40,347 nucleotides of DNA from an uncultured Collinsella sp. (GTDB lineage Bacteria > Actinomycetota > Coriobacteriia > Coriobacteriales > Coriobacteriaceae): positions 1 through 40,347 of the forward strand of contig CAJLPX010000018.1 in assembly GCA_905208635.1 (NCBI GenBank), read 5' to 3'. Of this stretch, positions 34,634 through 40,347 are shown one piece after another. The notes beneath the pieces are model-generated. The model did no database searches, was not told where the DNA came from, and saw only the letters and a program-made list of their open reading frames with translations. The translations under genes were made by a program, and so were the position numbers. Every line of letters starts with the position of its first letter. Within the stretch, counting starts at the first letter, position 1.

Positions 34634-36088
34634 ATGGCTGACATCGCTTTCGAGAAGGACCTCTCCGTCGCCGAGACCGGCATAGAGGGCCTCAAGGTCG
34701 TCGACCTCGCCGTCCACGGCGACTCGCGCGGCTGGTTCAAGGAGAACTGGCAGCGCGCCAAGATGACCGCCCTGGGCATCCCGGACCTCAGGGTCGTCCA
34801 GAACAACATCTCCTACAACGACAGCCGCGGCGTCACGCGCGGCATCCACGCCGAGCCCTGGGACAAGTTCATCTCCGTCGCGCGCGGCTCTGTCTTCGGC
34901 GCCTGGGTCGACCTGCGCGAGGGCAGCGCCACCTACGGGAAGGTGTTCACCTGCACGCTCGACCCGTCGAAGGCCATCTACGTCCCGCGCGGCGTGGGCA
35001 ACTCCTTCCAGGCCCTGGAGGACGGCACCGCCTACACCTACCTGGTGGACGCCCACTGGTCGCTCGAGCTGAAGAGGACCTACACCTTCGTGAACCTCGC
35101 CGACCCCGAGCTCGCCATCGAGTGGCCGATCCCGCTGGATGAGGCCACCGTCTCCGAGGCGGACCTCAACCACCCGATGCTCAAGGACGTCGTCCCCATG
35201 GCGCCGAAGCGCACCCTCGTCACCGGCTGCAACGGCCAGCTGGGCCGCGCGGTGCGCGCGCTCGCCGAGGAGCGCGGCGTCGCCAAGGACTTCGACTTCT
35301 GCGACATCGACACCTTCGACATGTCCGACCCGGACGCCTATTCGCAGTACGACTGGTCGCTCTACGGCGCCGTCATCAACTGCGGCGCCTACACGGCGGT
35401 CGACAGGGCCGAGACCCCCGAGGGCCGCGTGACCGCCTGGAAGGCCAACGCGACCGGCCCGGCCCTGCTCGCCCGCACCTGCGCCGGGCACGGCATCACC
35501 CTCGTCCACGTCTCCTCCGACTACGTCTTCGACGGCACGGCCGAGGTGCATACCGAGGAGGAGCCCCTCAGCCCGCTGTCCGTCTACGGCCAGACCAAGG
35601 CCGCCGGCGACATCGCCGTGGCCGGGTGCCCGCGCCACTACATCATGCGCTCCAGCTGGGTCATCGGCGAGGGCCGCAACTTCGTCAAGACGATGAAGGG
35701 CCTGTCCGACCGCGTCGCCGACCCCGAGGACGGGCTCGAGCAGGTCACGGTCGTTGACGACCAGCTGGGCCGCCTGACCTTCACGCGCGACATGGCCGAG
35801 GCCATCTTCCACGTGCTGGGGACGCACGCCCCCTACGGCACCTACGACTGCACCGGCTCCGGCACCGTCAAGTCCTGGGCCGATATCGCCCGCGCCGTCT
35901 TCGAGGCCGCCAACGGCAACGGGGACAGGGTCGTGCCGGTATCGACCGCCGACTACTACGCGAGCGCCGAGGGCCCCGTCGCCCCGCGCCCGGTCCACTC
36001 CGCGCTCGACCTGTCCAAGCTCGAGGCTGCCGGCTTCCACATGCCCGACTGGGAGGAAGAGCTGGGGGAGTACATCAAGACGCTCTAG
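34634..36088 (+). CDS. rmlCD (rfbC-rfbD fusion): Fused dTDP-4-dehydrorhamnose 3,5-epimerase / reductase
   Basis: ATG 34634 (GATAGGAG upstream) gives 484 residues; the longer in-frame reading to 34457 runs back through the hairpin and overlaps rmlB, so it is rejected. Residues about 1-190 are the RmlC cupin: DSRGWFKENWQRAKM, SRGVTRGIHAEPWDKF with the catalytic His, and an FGAWVDLREGSATYG core. Residues about 195-484 are RmlD, a short-chain dehydrogenase: TLVTGCNGQLGRAVRAL, VHVSSDYVFDGTAEVH and SVYGQTKAAGD with YxxxK. The fusion would epimerise dTDP-4-keto-6-deoxyglucose and reduce it to dTDP-L-rhamnose in one protein. Such fusions are known in actinobacteria including bifidobacteria. In the epimerase half the usual GFAHGF segment reads GVGNSF, so one His is lost. 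A strong terminator follows. Confidence 0.95.
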   Translation: MADIAFEKDLSVAETGIEGLKVVDLAVHGDSRGWFKENWQRAKMTALGIPDLRVVQNNISYNDSRGVTRGIHAEPWDKFISVARGSVFGAWVDLREGSATYGKVFTCTLDPSKAIYVPRGVGNSFQALEDGTAYTYLVDAHWSLELKRTYTFVNLADPELAIEWPIPLDEATVSEADLNHPMLKDVVPMAPKRTLVTGCNGQLGRAVRALAEERGVAKDFDFCDIDTFDMSDPDAYSQYDWSLYGAVINCGAYTAVDRAETPEGRVTAWKANATGPALLARTCAGHGITLVHVSSDYVFDGTAEVHTEEEPLSPLSVYGQTKAAGDIAVAGCPRHYIMRSSWVIGEGRNFVKTMKGLSDRVADPEDGLEQVTVVDDQLGRLTFTRDMAEAIFHVLGTHAPYGTYDCTGSGTVKSWADIARAVFEAANGNGDRVVPVSTADYYASAEGPVAPRPVHSALDLSKLEAAGFHMPDWEEELGEYIKTL

Positions 36089-36110
36089 CCGCTATTAACT
36101 TTTCGAGAGT

Positions 36111-36143
36111 AAAAGCCGCCGTTCTTTAACGGCGGCTTTTCTT
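36111..36143. terminator. Rho-independent terminator after rmlCD
   Basis: AAAAGCCGCCGTT and AACGGCGGCTTTT form a perfect 13-base stem around CTTT, followed by CTTG. The A-run on the left also suits the converging GT2 gene on the minus strand. Confidence 0.88.
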
Positions 36144-36190
36144 GTTGGTGGCTATCTGCGCAGTGGTGCCAATAGTATTTTGCGGAAGAT

Positions 36191-37162
36191 CTACCTCTCG
36201 CTTGGCATGGAAGTAGGGTGGCCGGGCTGGTCGTCGTAGGTGTATTTGCTGTACACGTTGACCTCCCACTGCTTTTTTTCGACCTTTGCTACAGAATCAA
36301 GGATGAAGCCGGTCGCAAGGCTCAGGCCGCACAGGAACATAAACGAGGCGGCGAGCACAGCGGTGGGGAAGCGCGGGACGAGGCCGGTCTGGAAATATTC
36401 GACAACGATGGGCATGCCCAGGGCGAGGCCGAATACCGCGAACAGAAGCGCAACGAGGCTGAAGAACTTCAGCGGGCGGTAGTCCTTGAACAGCGTGCCG
36501 ATCATCGCAACGACTTTAATGCCGTCGCTCACGGTGTTGAGTTTGGACTCGGAACCCTCGGGACGGTCGCGGTACTCGATGGGCACATCTTTGATGCGCC
36601 AGCGGTGGTCGACGGCGTGGATCGAGAGCTCGGTTTCGATCTGAAAGCCCTCGGAAAGCACTGGGAAGGTTTTAACGAACGGGCGGCTCATGGCGCGGTA
36701 GCCTGTCATGACGTCATCGAAGCTGTAGCCATAGATCCACTTGATCATGGCGCGGACCAGATTATTGCCAAAGCCGTGGAAGGCACGCTTGTTCTCCTCG
36801 GCGTAGGTGCCGTTGGAAAGGCGATCGCCTACGGTCATGTCGGCCGTGCCGTTAAGGATGGGCTCGCAGAGGGCCTTGGCCGCCTCGGCGGGGTAGGTGT
36901 CGTCTCCGTCGACCATCAGGTAGCAATCGGCGTCGATATCGCGAAACATCTGGCGGCACACGTTGCCCTTTCCCTGACGGGGCTCAAAGCGGACTGTGGC
37001 GCCGTGCTCGGTGGCAATGCGTGAGGTATCGTCCGACGAGTTGTTGTCATAGACATAGACCGTCGCCTGCGGAAGCTCGCGGTGAAAGTCGTCGATGACT
37101 TTGCCGATCGTGAGCGCTTCGTTGTAGCAAGGGATGATGACGGCGATGGATTCAGAATTCAC
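36191..37162 (-). CDS. GT2 polyprenyl-phosphate glycosyltransferase with C-terminal membrane anchor
   Basis: GTG 37162 has AAGGAG six bases upstream and gives 323 residues. The GT2 fold starts SIAVIIPCYNEALTIGKVID, with YVYDNNSSDDT near 36, MVDGDDTYPAEA near 82 and VMTGYRAMSRPFVKTFPVL near 155. Two hydrophobic segments follow near residues 230-255 and 265-300, as in GtrB/DPM1-like enzymes that charge polyprenyl phosphate with a sugar. It should make a membrane-bound donor for modification of the glycan or a teichoic-type polymer. It is transcribed toward rmlCD and away from the ABC exporter genes. This is the GC-balanced, housekeeping-like version of the enzyme; a second DPM1-like GT2 (24962) lies in the AT-rich part. 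Confidence 0.9.
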   Translation of the reverse strand: MNSESIAVIIPCYNEALTIGKVIDDFHRELPQATVYVYDNNSSDDTSRIATEHGATVRFEPRQGKGNVCRQMFRDIDADCYLMVDGDDTYPAEAAKALCEPILNGTADMTVGDRLSNGTYAEENKRAFHGFGNNLVRAMIKWIYGYSFDDVMTGYRAMSRPFVKTFPVLSEGFQIETELSIHAVDHRWRIKDVPIEYRDRPEGSESKLNTVSDGIKVVAMIGTLFKDYRPLKFFSLVALLFAVFGLALGMPIVVEYFQTGLVPRFPTAVLAASFMFLCGLSLATGFILDSVAKVEKKQWEVNVYSKYTYDDQPGHPTSMPSER

Positions 37163-37192
37163 TTAATGCTCCTTATACATTCAATCCTAGAA

Positions 37193-37221
37193 AGTATAGC
37201 CGTTTGGGCCTGGCATCCTAA
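37193..37221 (-). promoter_or_regulatory. Candidate promoter of the GT2 gene
   Basis: On the minus strand TTAGGA and TATACT are separated by 17 bases, about 30 bases before the GTG start at 37162. TATACT is a good -10; the -35 is weak. Confidence 0.4.
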
Positions 37222-37322
37222 GATGTGGGTTAGTTCTCCAGTTTTGTTGCGCGAATCGTTTGCATGGCCGTCGGGTCTATACTGTTCGTTTGTCAACGAT
37301 TACGAGTAAAGGAGTTGCATCC

Positions 37323-38168
37323 GTGTCGGATCAGACAAAGCAACAAGAAACTCGCAGTCTGCCTGCGACGTTTGCTAAGAACGAATTTGAGAAGGACGCG
37401 TTTATCCTTCGTCAGCTGGTTACCAAGGATTTTAAGATCAAGTATCGCCGTAGCGTTCTGGGCGTCGCATGGTCGGTGCTCAACCCGCTGCTGATGATGA
37501 TCGTCATGGCCATCGTGTTCTCGACGATTTTTGGCCAGGGCCGCAATGGCTCAATGACGCCCGAGATGTACCCGCTGTACTTGATCGTGGGTAACATCAC
37601 CTTTGCCGTCATGTCTGAGTCTACTAACCAGGCCCTGACGTCGATCGTGGGCGCTGCCCCTCTGCTCAAGAAGGTTAAGGTGCACCGCTGGGTTTTCCCG
37701 GTGCAGAAGGTGCTATTCTCGCTGGTCAACTTTGCCTTCTCGCTGGTCGCCGTCGCCATCGTCATGCTGTGGTTCCGCGTTATGCCTTCTTGGCACCTGA
37801 TTCTGTTGCCGGTTTGCCTGCTGCTGCTTATGTGCTTCTGCATGGGCCTGGGCATGATGCTCTCTGCCCTTACGGTCTTCTTCCGCGACGTTATGCATCT
37901 GTGGAGCGTCGTCATTACGGCGTGGACTTACATTACGCCCATCTTCTGGACGACTGACTATATTGCGCAAATGCCGCATCTCGTGCGTATCTTGATGTAT
38001 GCGAACCCCATGTTCAACTACCTGCAGTTTATGCGCGATATCTTCCTGTTCCAGACTACGCCCTCGCTTATGACGTTTGGTATGTGCGTCGCTTGGGCGG
38101 TTCTTGCGCTTATTATTGGCTATACCGTGTTCCATAAGTCCGAGCGCAAATTTATCCTCTACATCTAA
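37323..38168 (+). CDS. Polysaccharide ABC exporter, membrane subunit (Wzm/TagG type)
   Basis: GTG 37323 has AAAGGAG eight bases upstream and gives 281 residues; a TTG at 37260 would add an unlikely Arg-rich stretch. The protein has six hydrophobic segments after a cytoplasmic N-terminus carrying LRQLVTKDFKIKYRRSVLGVAWSV, the characteristic entry of ABC-2 polysaccharide exporters. It would form the channel that moves a complete lipid-linked polymer across the membrane. The ATPase gene follows with an 11-base gap and its ribosome site at the stop of this gene. A possible extended -10 (TCTATACT near 37276-37283) lies upstream. Substrate could be the rhamnose-containing glycan or a teichoic-type polymer. 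Confidence 0.92.
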   Translation: MSDQTKQQETRSLPATFAKNEFEKDAFILRQLVTKDFKIKYRRSVLGVAWSVLNPLLMMIVMAIVFSTIFGQGRNGSMTPEMYPLYLIVGNITFAVMSESTNQALTSIVGAAPLLKKVKVHRWVFPVQKVLFSLVNFAFSLVAVAIVMLWFRVMPSWHLILLPVCLLLLMCFCMGLGMMLSALTVFFRDVMHLWSVVITAWTYITPIFWTTDYIAQMPHLVRILMYANPMFNYLQFMRDIFLFQTTPSLMTFGMCVAWAVLALIIGYTVFHKSERKFILYI

Positions 38169-38179
38169 GGAGTGCTGTG

Positions 38180-38947
38180 ATGACTGAATCTGTTGTTGAT
38201 TACAGCGAGCAGCCTCTGGCTGTCGAGGTCGACGACGTCACCATGATCTTTAACATGGCGTCCGAGTCGCTGACCAACCTCAAGGAGTACTTCATTAAGC
38301 TTGCCAAGCACGAGCTGTTCTTTGAGGAGTTTAGGGCGCTTAAGCACATCTCGTTTGATATTCATCGCGGCGAGGTTGTGGGTCTGGTCGGCACCAATGG
38401 CTCCGGCAAGTCTACGATGCTCAAGATTATCGCTGGCGTTCTTGAGCCTAGCGAGGGCAGCGTTAAGGTGCACGGTAACATCGCGCCGCTGATTGAGCTT
38501 GGCGCCGGCTTTGACCCCGAGCTGACCGCCCGCGAGAACATCTATCTGAACGGCGCCCTGCTCGGCTATACCAAGGAGTTCATCGACGCCAACTTTGACG
38601 GCATTATCGAGTTCGCTGAGCTGCAGAACTTTGTCGATATGCCGCTTAAGAACTTCTCTTCGGGCATGGTGGCGCGTATCGCCTTTGCAATCGCGACGAT
38701 TACCGAGCCCGATATTCTGATCGTTGACGAGACGCTGTCCGTCGGTGATGTGTTCTTCCAGCAAAAGTGTGAGGCCCGCATCCAGCACTTTATCCAGAGC
38801 GGCGACGTGACGGTTCTGTTCGTTTCGCACTCTATGGAGCAGGTTGAGCGCATCTGCCAGCGTGCCGTTTGGATTGAGAAGGGTGACCTTCGCATGGACG
38901 GTCCGGTCGATGAGGTCTGCAAGGCGTACCGCGAGCAGTTCAACTAG
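38180..38947 (+). CDS. Polysaccharide ABC exporter, ATPase subunit (Wzt/TagH type)
   Basis: ATG 38180 has AAGGAG six bases upstream (255 residues); the GTG just before it (38177) is less well spaced. Walker A is GLVGTNGSGKSTMLKIIAG near residue 70, the signature is NFSSGMVARIAFAIA near 158, Walker B is PDILIVDETLSVGD near 178, and the switch His follows in VLFVSHSMEQ. LIELGAGFDPELTARENIYL is the polysaccharide-exporter-specific segment. The protein ends soon after the nucleotide-binding domain, so it lacks the C-terminal carbohydrate-binding domain of Wzt proteins that recognise capped chains; export is therefore probably not cap-dependent. It powers the permease encoded just upstream. Confidence 0.94.
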   Translation: MTESVVDYSEQPLAVEVDDVTMIFNMASESLTNLKEYFIKLAKHELFFEEFRALKHISFDIHRGEVVGLVGTNGSGKSTMLKIIAGVLEPSEGSVKVHGNIAPLIELGAGFDPELTARENIYLNGALLGYTKEFIDANFDGIIEFAELQNFVDMPLKNFSSGMVARIAFAIATITEPDILIVDETLSVGDVFFQQKCEARIQHFIQSGDVTVLFVSHSMEQVERICQRAVWIEKGDLRMDGPVDEVCKAYREQFN

Positions 38948-39001
38948 GTTATAATTACTTGCGCCTGACAGGCTTGTGCTTGCTTGGGCGTGCGGTTATT
39001 T

Positions 39002-39078
39002 GCTCCATTAGCTCAGTTGGATAGAGCAGGGGACTTCTAATCCCAAGGTCGACGGTTCGAATCCGCCATGGAGCACCA
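39002..39078 (+). tRNA. tRNA-Arg (anticodon TCT)
   Basis: A complete cloverleaf is visible: the acceptor stem GCTCCAT/ATGGAGC, D-arm TAGCTCAGTTGGATAGAGCA, an anticodon arm with loop CTTCTAA (TCT), and the T-loop GGTTCGAATCC, ending in ACCA. The CCA is encoded. It reads AGA/AGG, codons used more in the AT-rich genes of this window than in the GC-rich ones. Confidence 0.95.
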
Positions 39079-39087
39079 TCGTTTATT

Positions 39088-39121
39088 AAGCCCAGACCGC
39101 TTGGTGGTCTGGGCTTTTTTC
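39088..39121 (+). terminator. Rho-independent terminator of the tRNA gene
   Basis: AAGCCCAGACC and GGTCTGGGCTT form a perfect 11-base stem around a seven-base loop, followed by a run of six or more T, ten bases after the tRNA. Confidence 0.9.
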
Positions 39122-39182
39122 ATCTTGTGTGTTGCTGGAGCCGAGCGCGAGCAAGCCGCTGCTGTTTGTTGGGGTTGGCATT

Positions 39183-39620
39183 TTACTTTTCGAGATGCTC
39201 TTTCAGCAGCTCCAACGCGTGGGCGTAGCCCTTCAGGCCCTCTCCGGTGATGGTGGCGAAGCAGGCCAGACGGGCGTAGCTCACCTGGCGGAAGTCTTCG
39301 CGGGTCTCGACTGCGCTAATGTGGACCTCCACAGCCGGGATGGCGACGGCTTTGAGCGCGTCCAGGATGGCCACGCTTGTGTGCGTGTAGGCGGCCGGGT
39401 TGATGACGATGCCGTCGACCTTTCCGTAAGCCTCCTGGATCTTGTCGACGATGCTGCCCTCGTGGTTAGACTGGAAGACCTCGACCTCGTCGAAGCCCTG
39501 TGCGGCACCCGCTTCCTGGCAGATCTGCACTAAGCGATCGTAGTTGTCGCTGCCGTAGATGCCTGGCTCGCGAATGCCGAGCATGTTGAGGTTGGGGCCG
39601 TTAATGACGAGTGCTTTCAT
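39183..39620 (-). CDS. aroQ: Type II 3-dehydroquinate dehydratase
   Basis: ATG 39620 (AAGGAAG upstream) gives 145 residues, the normal length; longer in-frame readings pass back through a terminator and are rejected. MKALVINGPNLNMLGIREPGIYG is the conserved start, with the catalytic Tyr in the YG of that loop. VFQSNHEGSIVDKIQEA and IVINPAAYTHTSVAILDAL follow, and VEVHISAVETREDFRQVSY carries the catalytic His region. It converts 3-dehydroquinate to 3-dehydroshikimate in the shikimate pathway. It lies directly downstream of the aroE-aroK fusion, separated by a hairpin that should limit read-through. Confidence 0.97.
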   Translation of the reverse strand: MKALVINGPNLNMLGIREPGIYGSDNYDRLVQICQEAGAAQGFDEVEVFQSNHEGSIVDKIQEAYGKVDGIVINPAAYTHTSVAILDALKAVAIPAVEVHISAVETREDFRQVSYARLACFATITGEGLKGYAHALELLKEHLEK

Positions 39621-39641
39621 GGTTGCTTCCTTTGCAGTTGA

Positions 39642-39682
39642 AAAACCACCACAAAGGTGCCTGCCCCCTTTGTGGTGGTTTT
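39642..39682 (-). terminator. Terminator-like hairpin between aroK and aroQ
   Basis: AAAACCACCACAAAGG and its exact complement CCTTTGTGGTGGTTTT form a 16-base stem around TGCCTGCCC. On the minus strand a T-run follows, so it fits a terminator or attenuator for aroEK. It starts two bases after the aroK stop and lies within 25 bases of the aroQ start, so aroQ depends on read-through or an internal promoter. Confidence 0.75.
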
Positions 39683-39684
39683 GG

Positions 39685-40347
39685 TTAGAGAGCGGGTGGG
39701 AGGGTGTCGAGGAGGGCATGGGCGGTGTTGGCGGCGCAGTCGCGTGAGTCGATGATGTAGTCGGCCCAGGCGCGGTAGCGCGGCATACGCTGCTCGGCCA
39801 GCTTGTCGATGCCGTCGCGCGCGGTGATGGGGCGGCCCTTGTGGGCGAGCTCGTCGAGCTTGCGGTTGAGCATCACGATTTGGCTGTTTTGGTGCAGCAG
39901 AGGGTAGTTCTCGTCGCGCGTAACCACGCCGCCGCCGGTGGAGAGCACCAAGCCGCTGCGCTTGGAGATGTCGGCCAGCGCTGCCGTCTCCTGCTCGCGG
40001 AAGGCCGCCTCGCCGCACTTGATGATAAAGTCGGCGCAGGGCATGCCCAGGCGCTCCTCGAGGGCGCGATCGAGATCGATGTGCTCGCGGCCCGTGAGCT
40101 GGGCGATCTGCTCGCCCACGCGGGTCTTGCCCGAGCCCGGCATGCCGATCAGCGCGATGTTCTGTTCGCGGCGTGACAGGCGCTCCGTTATGTCCAGGAT
40201 CCTCTCGCGCGGGGTGGCTTTGCCGGTATAGCGCTCGACAGCTTGTGCCGCCTGGGCAACAAGCATAAGCAGGCCGCCGATGCAGGGGATGTCGCGGCGC
40301 TCGGCCTCGAGCATGAGTCCCGTGCGAGCGGGGTTGTAGACAATGTC
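39685..40347 (-). CDS. aroE-aroK fusion: Fused shikimate dehydrogenase / shikimate kinase (partial)
   Basis: The gene runs off the right edge; an ATG at 40314 is internal, because the frame stays open to 40347 and reads DIVYNPARTGLMLEAERR, GLLMLVAQAAQAVERYTG, the standard C-terminal end of shikimate dehydrogenase (AroE). After a short linker a complete shikimate kinase follows: Walker A ALIGMPGSGKTRVGEQIA, IDLDRALEERLGM for the substrate Asp, and LSTGGGVVTRDENYPLL for the shikimate-binding Gly motif. The two enzymes act in succession (dehydroshikimate to shikimate to shikimate-3-phosphate). Only the last 50 or so residues of the AroE part are in the window, so the full size of the fusion is unknown. 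aroQ lies just downstream. Confidence 0.9.
   Translation of the reverse strand, partial: DIVYNPARTGLMLEAERRDIPCIGGLLMLVAQAAQAVERYTGKATPRERILDITERLSRREQNIALIGMPGSGKTRVGEQIAQLTGREHIDLDRALEERLGMPCADFIIKCGEAAFREQETAALADISKRSGLVLSTGGGVVTRDENYPLLHQNSQIVMLNRKLDELAHKGRPITARDGIDKLAEQRMPRYRAWADYIIDSRDCAANTAHALLDTLPPAL

Noticed and set aside
30982..36040. Long minus-strand open frames opposite rmlA, rmlB and rmlCD (up to about 516 codons)
   Set aside because: They arise from the extreme C/G third-position bias of the rml genes; their translations are Val/Gly/Asp-rich and low in complexity.

Overview
The window looks like a chromosomal surface-glycan region of an anaerobic gut actinobacterium of the Coriobacteriia, most likely a Collinsella. 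This rests on the GC-rich housekeeping genes at the right end (fused aroE-aroK, aroQ, the rfb/rml genes), the fused rmlC-rmlD gene, and the large family of secreted 'GW...WYYLD.SGAMATGW' repeat proteins. The species call is inference from gene content and style; no search was run.

Layout. Positions 1-2575: the tail of an upstream gene and a large tandem GT2 glycosyltransferase. Positions 2889-10677: four secreted proteins built on cell-wall (choline-binding type) repeats, ending in a Cys/His module, an NlpC/P60-like module and a C39-like cysteine peptidase, with one GH25 lysozyme at the N-terminus. Positions 10739-13455 (minus strand): a two-gene lic operon, with a LicB-like permease and a fused wHTH-LicC-LicA protein. 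Positions 13621-17903: a broken repeat protein with an NlpC/P60 end, then one with an L,D-transpeptidase end. Positions 18259-24646: an AT-rich glycan assembly operon (GT2, Wzx-like flippase, LicD, GT4, DUF2142 membrane protein). Positions 24962-26061: a GT2/DUF2304 pair. Positions 26320-28167: a seventh repeat protein with an Ig-like module and a CHAP/NlpC-like end. Positions 28359-30830 (minus): a second tandem GT2. Positions 31000-36088: dTDP-L-rhamnose genes rmlA, rmlB and rmlCD, with an unrelated two-gene DUF4869-like/P-loop cassette between rmlA and rmlB. Positions 36191-38947: a polyprenyl-type GT2 and a Wzm/Wzt-type ABC exporter. Positions 39002-40347: tRNA-Arg(TCT), aroQ and the partial aroE-aroK fusion.

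How it fits together. The rml genes would supply dTDP-rhamnose. The GT2/GT4 enzymes would build a rhamnose-containing glycan, exported by the flippase and/or the ABC exporter. The permease would import choline, LicA would phosphorylate it, LicC would activate it to CDP-choline, and LicD would place phosphocholine on the glycan. The repeat proteins would then dock on that phosphocholine and present peptidoglycan hydrolases, a transpeptidase and a peptidase at the surface. Enzyme, writer and reader genes thus sit in one locus. Base composition is strongly mosaic: very GC-rich rml genes and repeat blocks lie among AT-rich glycosyltransferase and repeat-protein segments. A 542-base repeat block appears identical in two neighbouring genes, which points to recent gene conversion or duplication.
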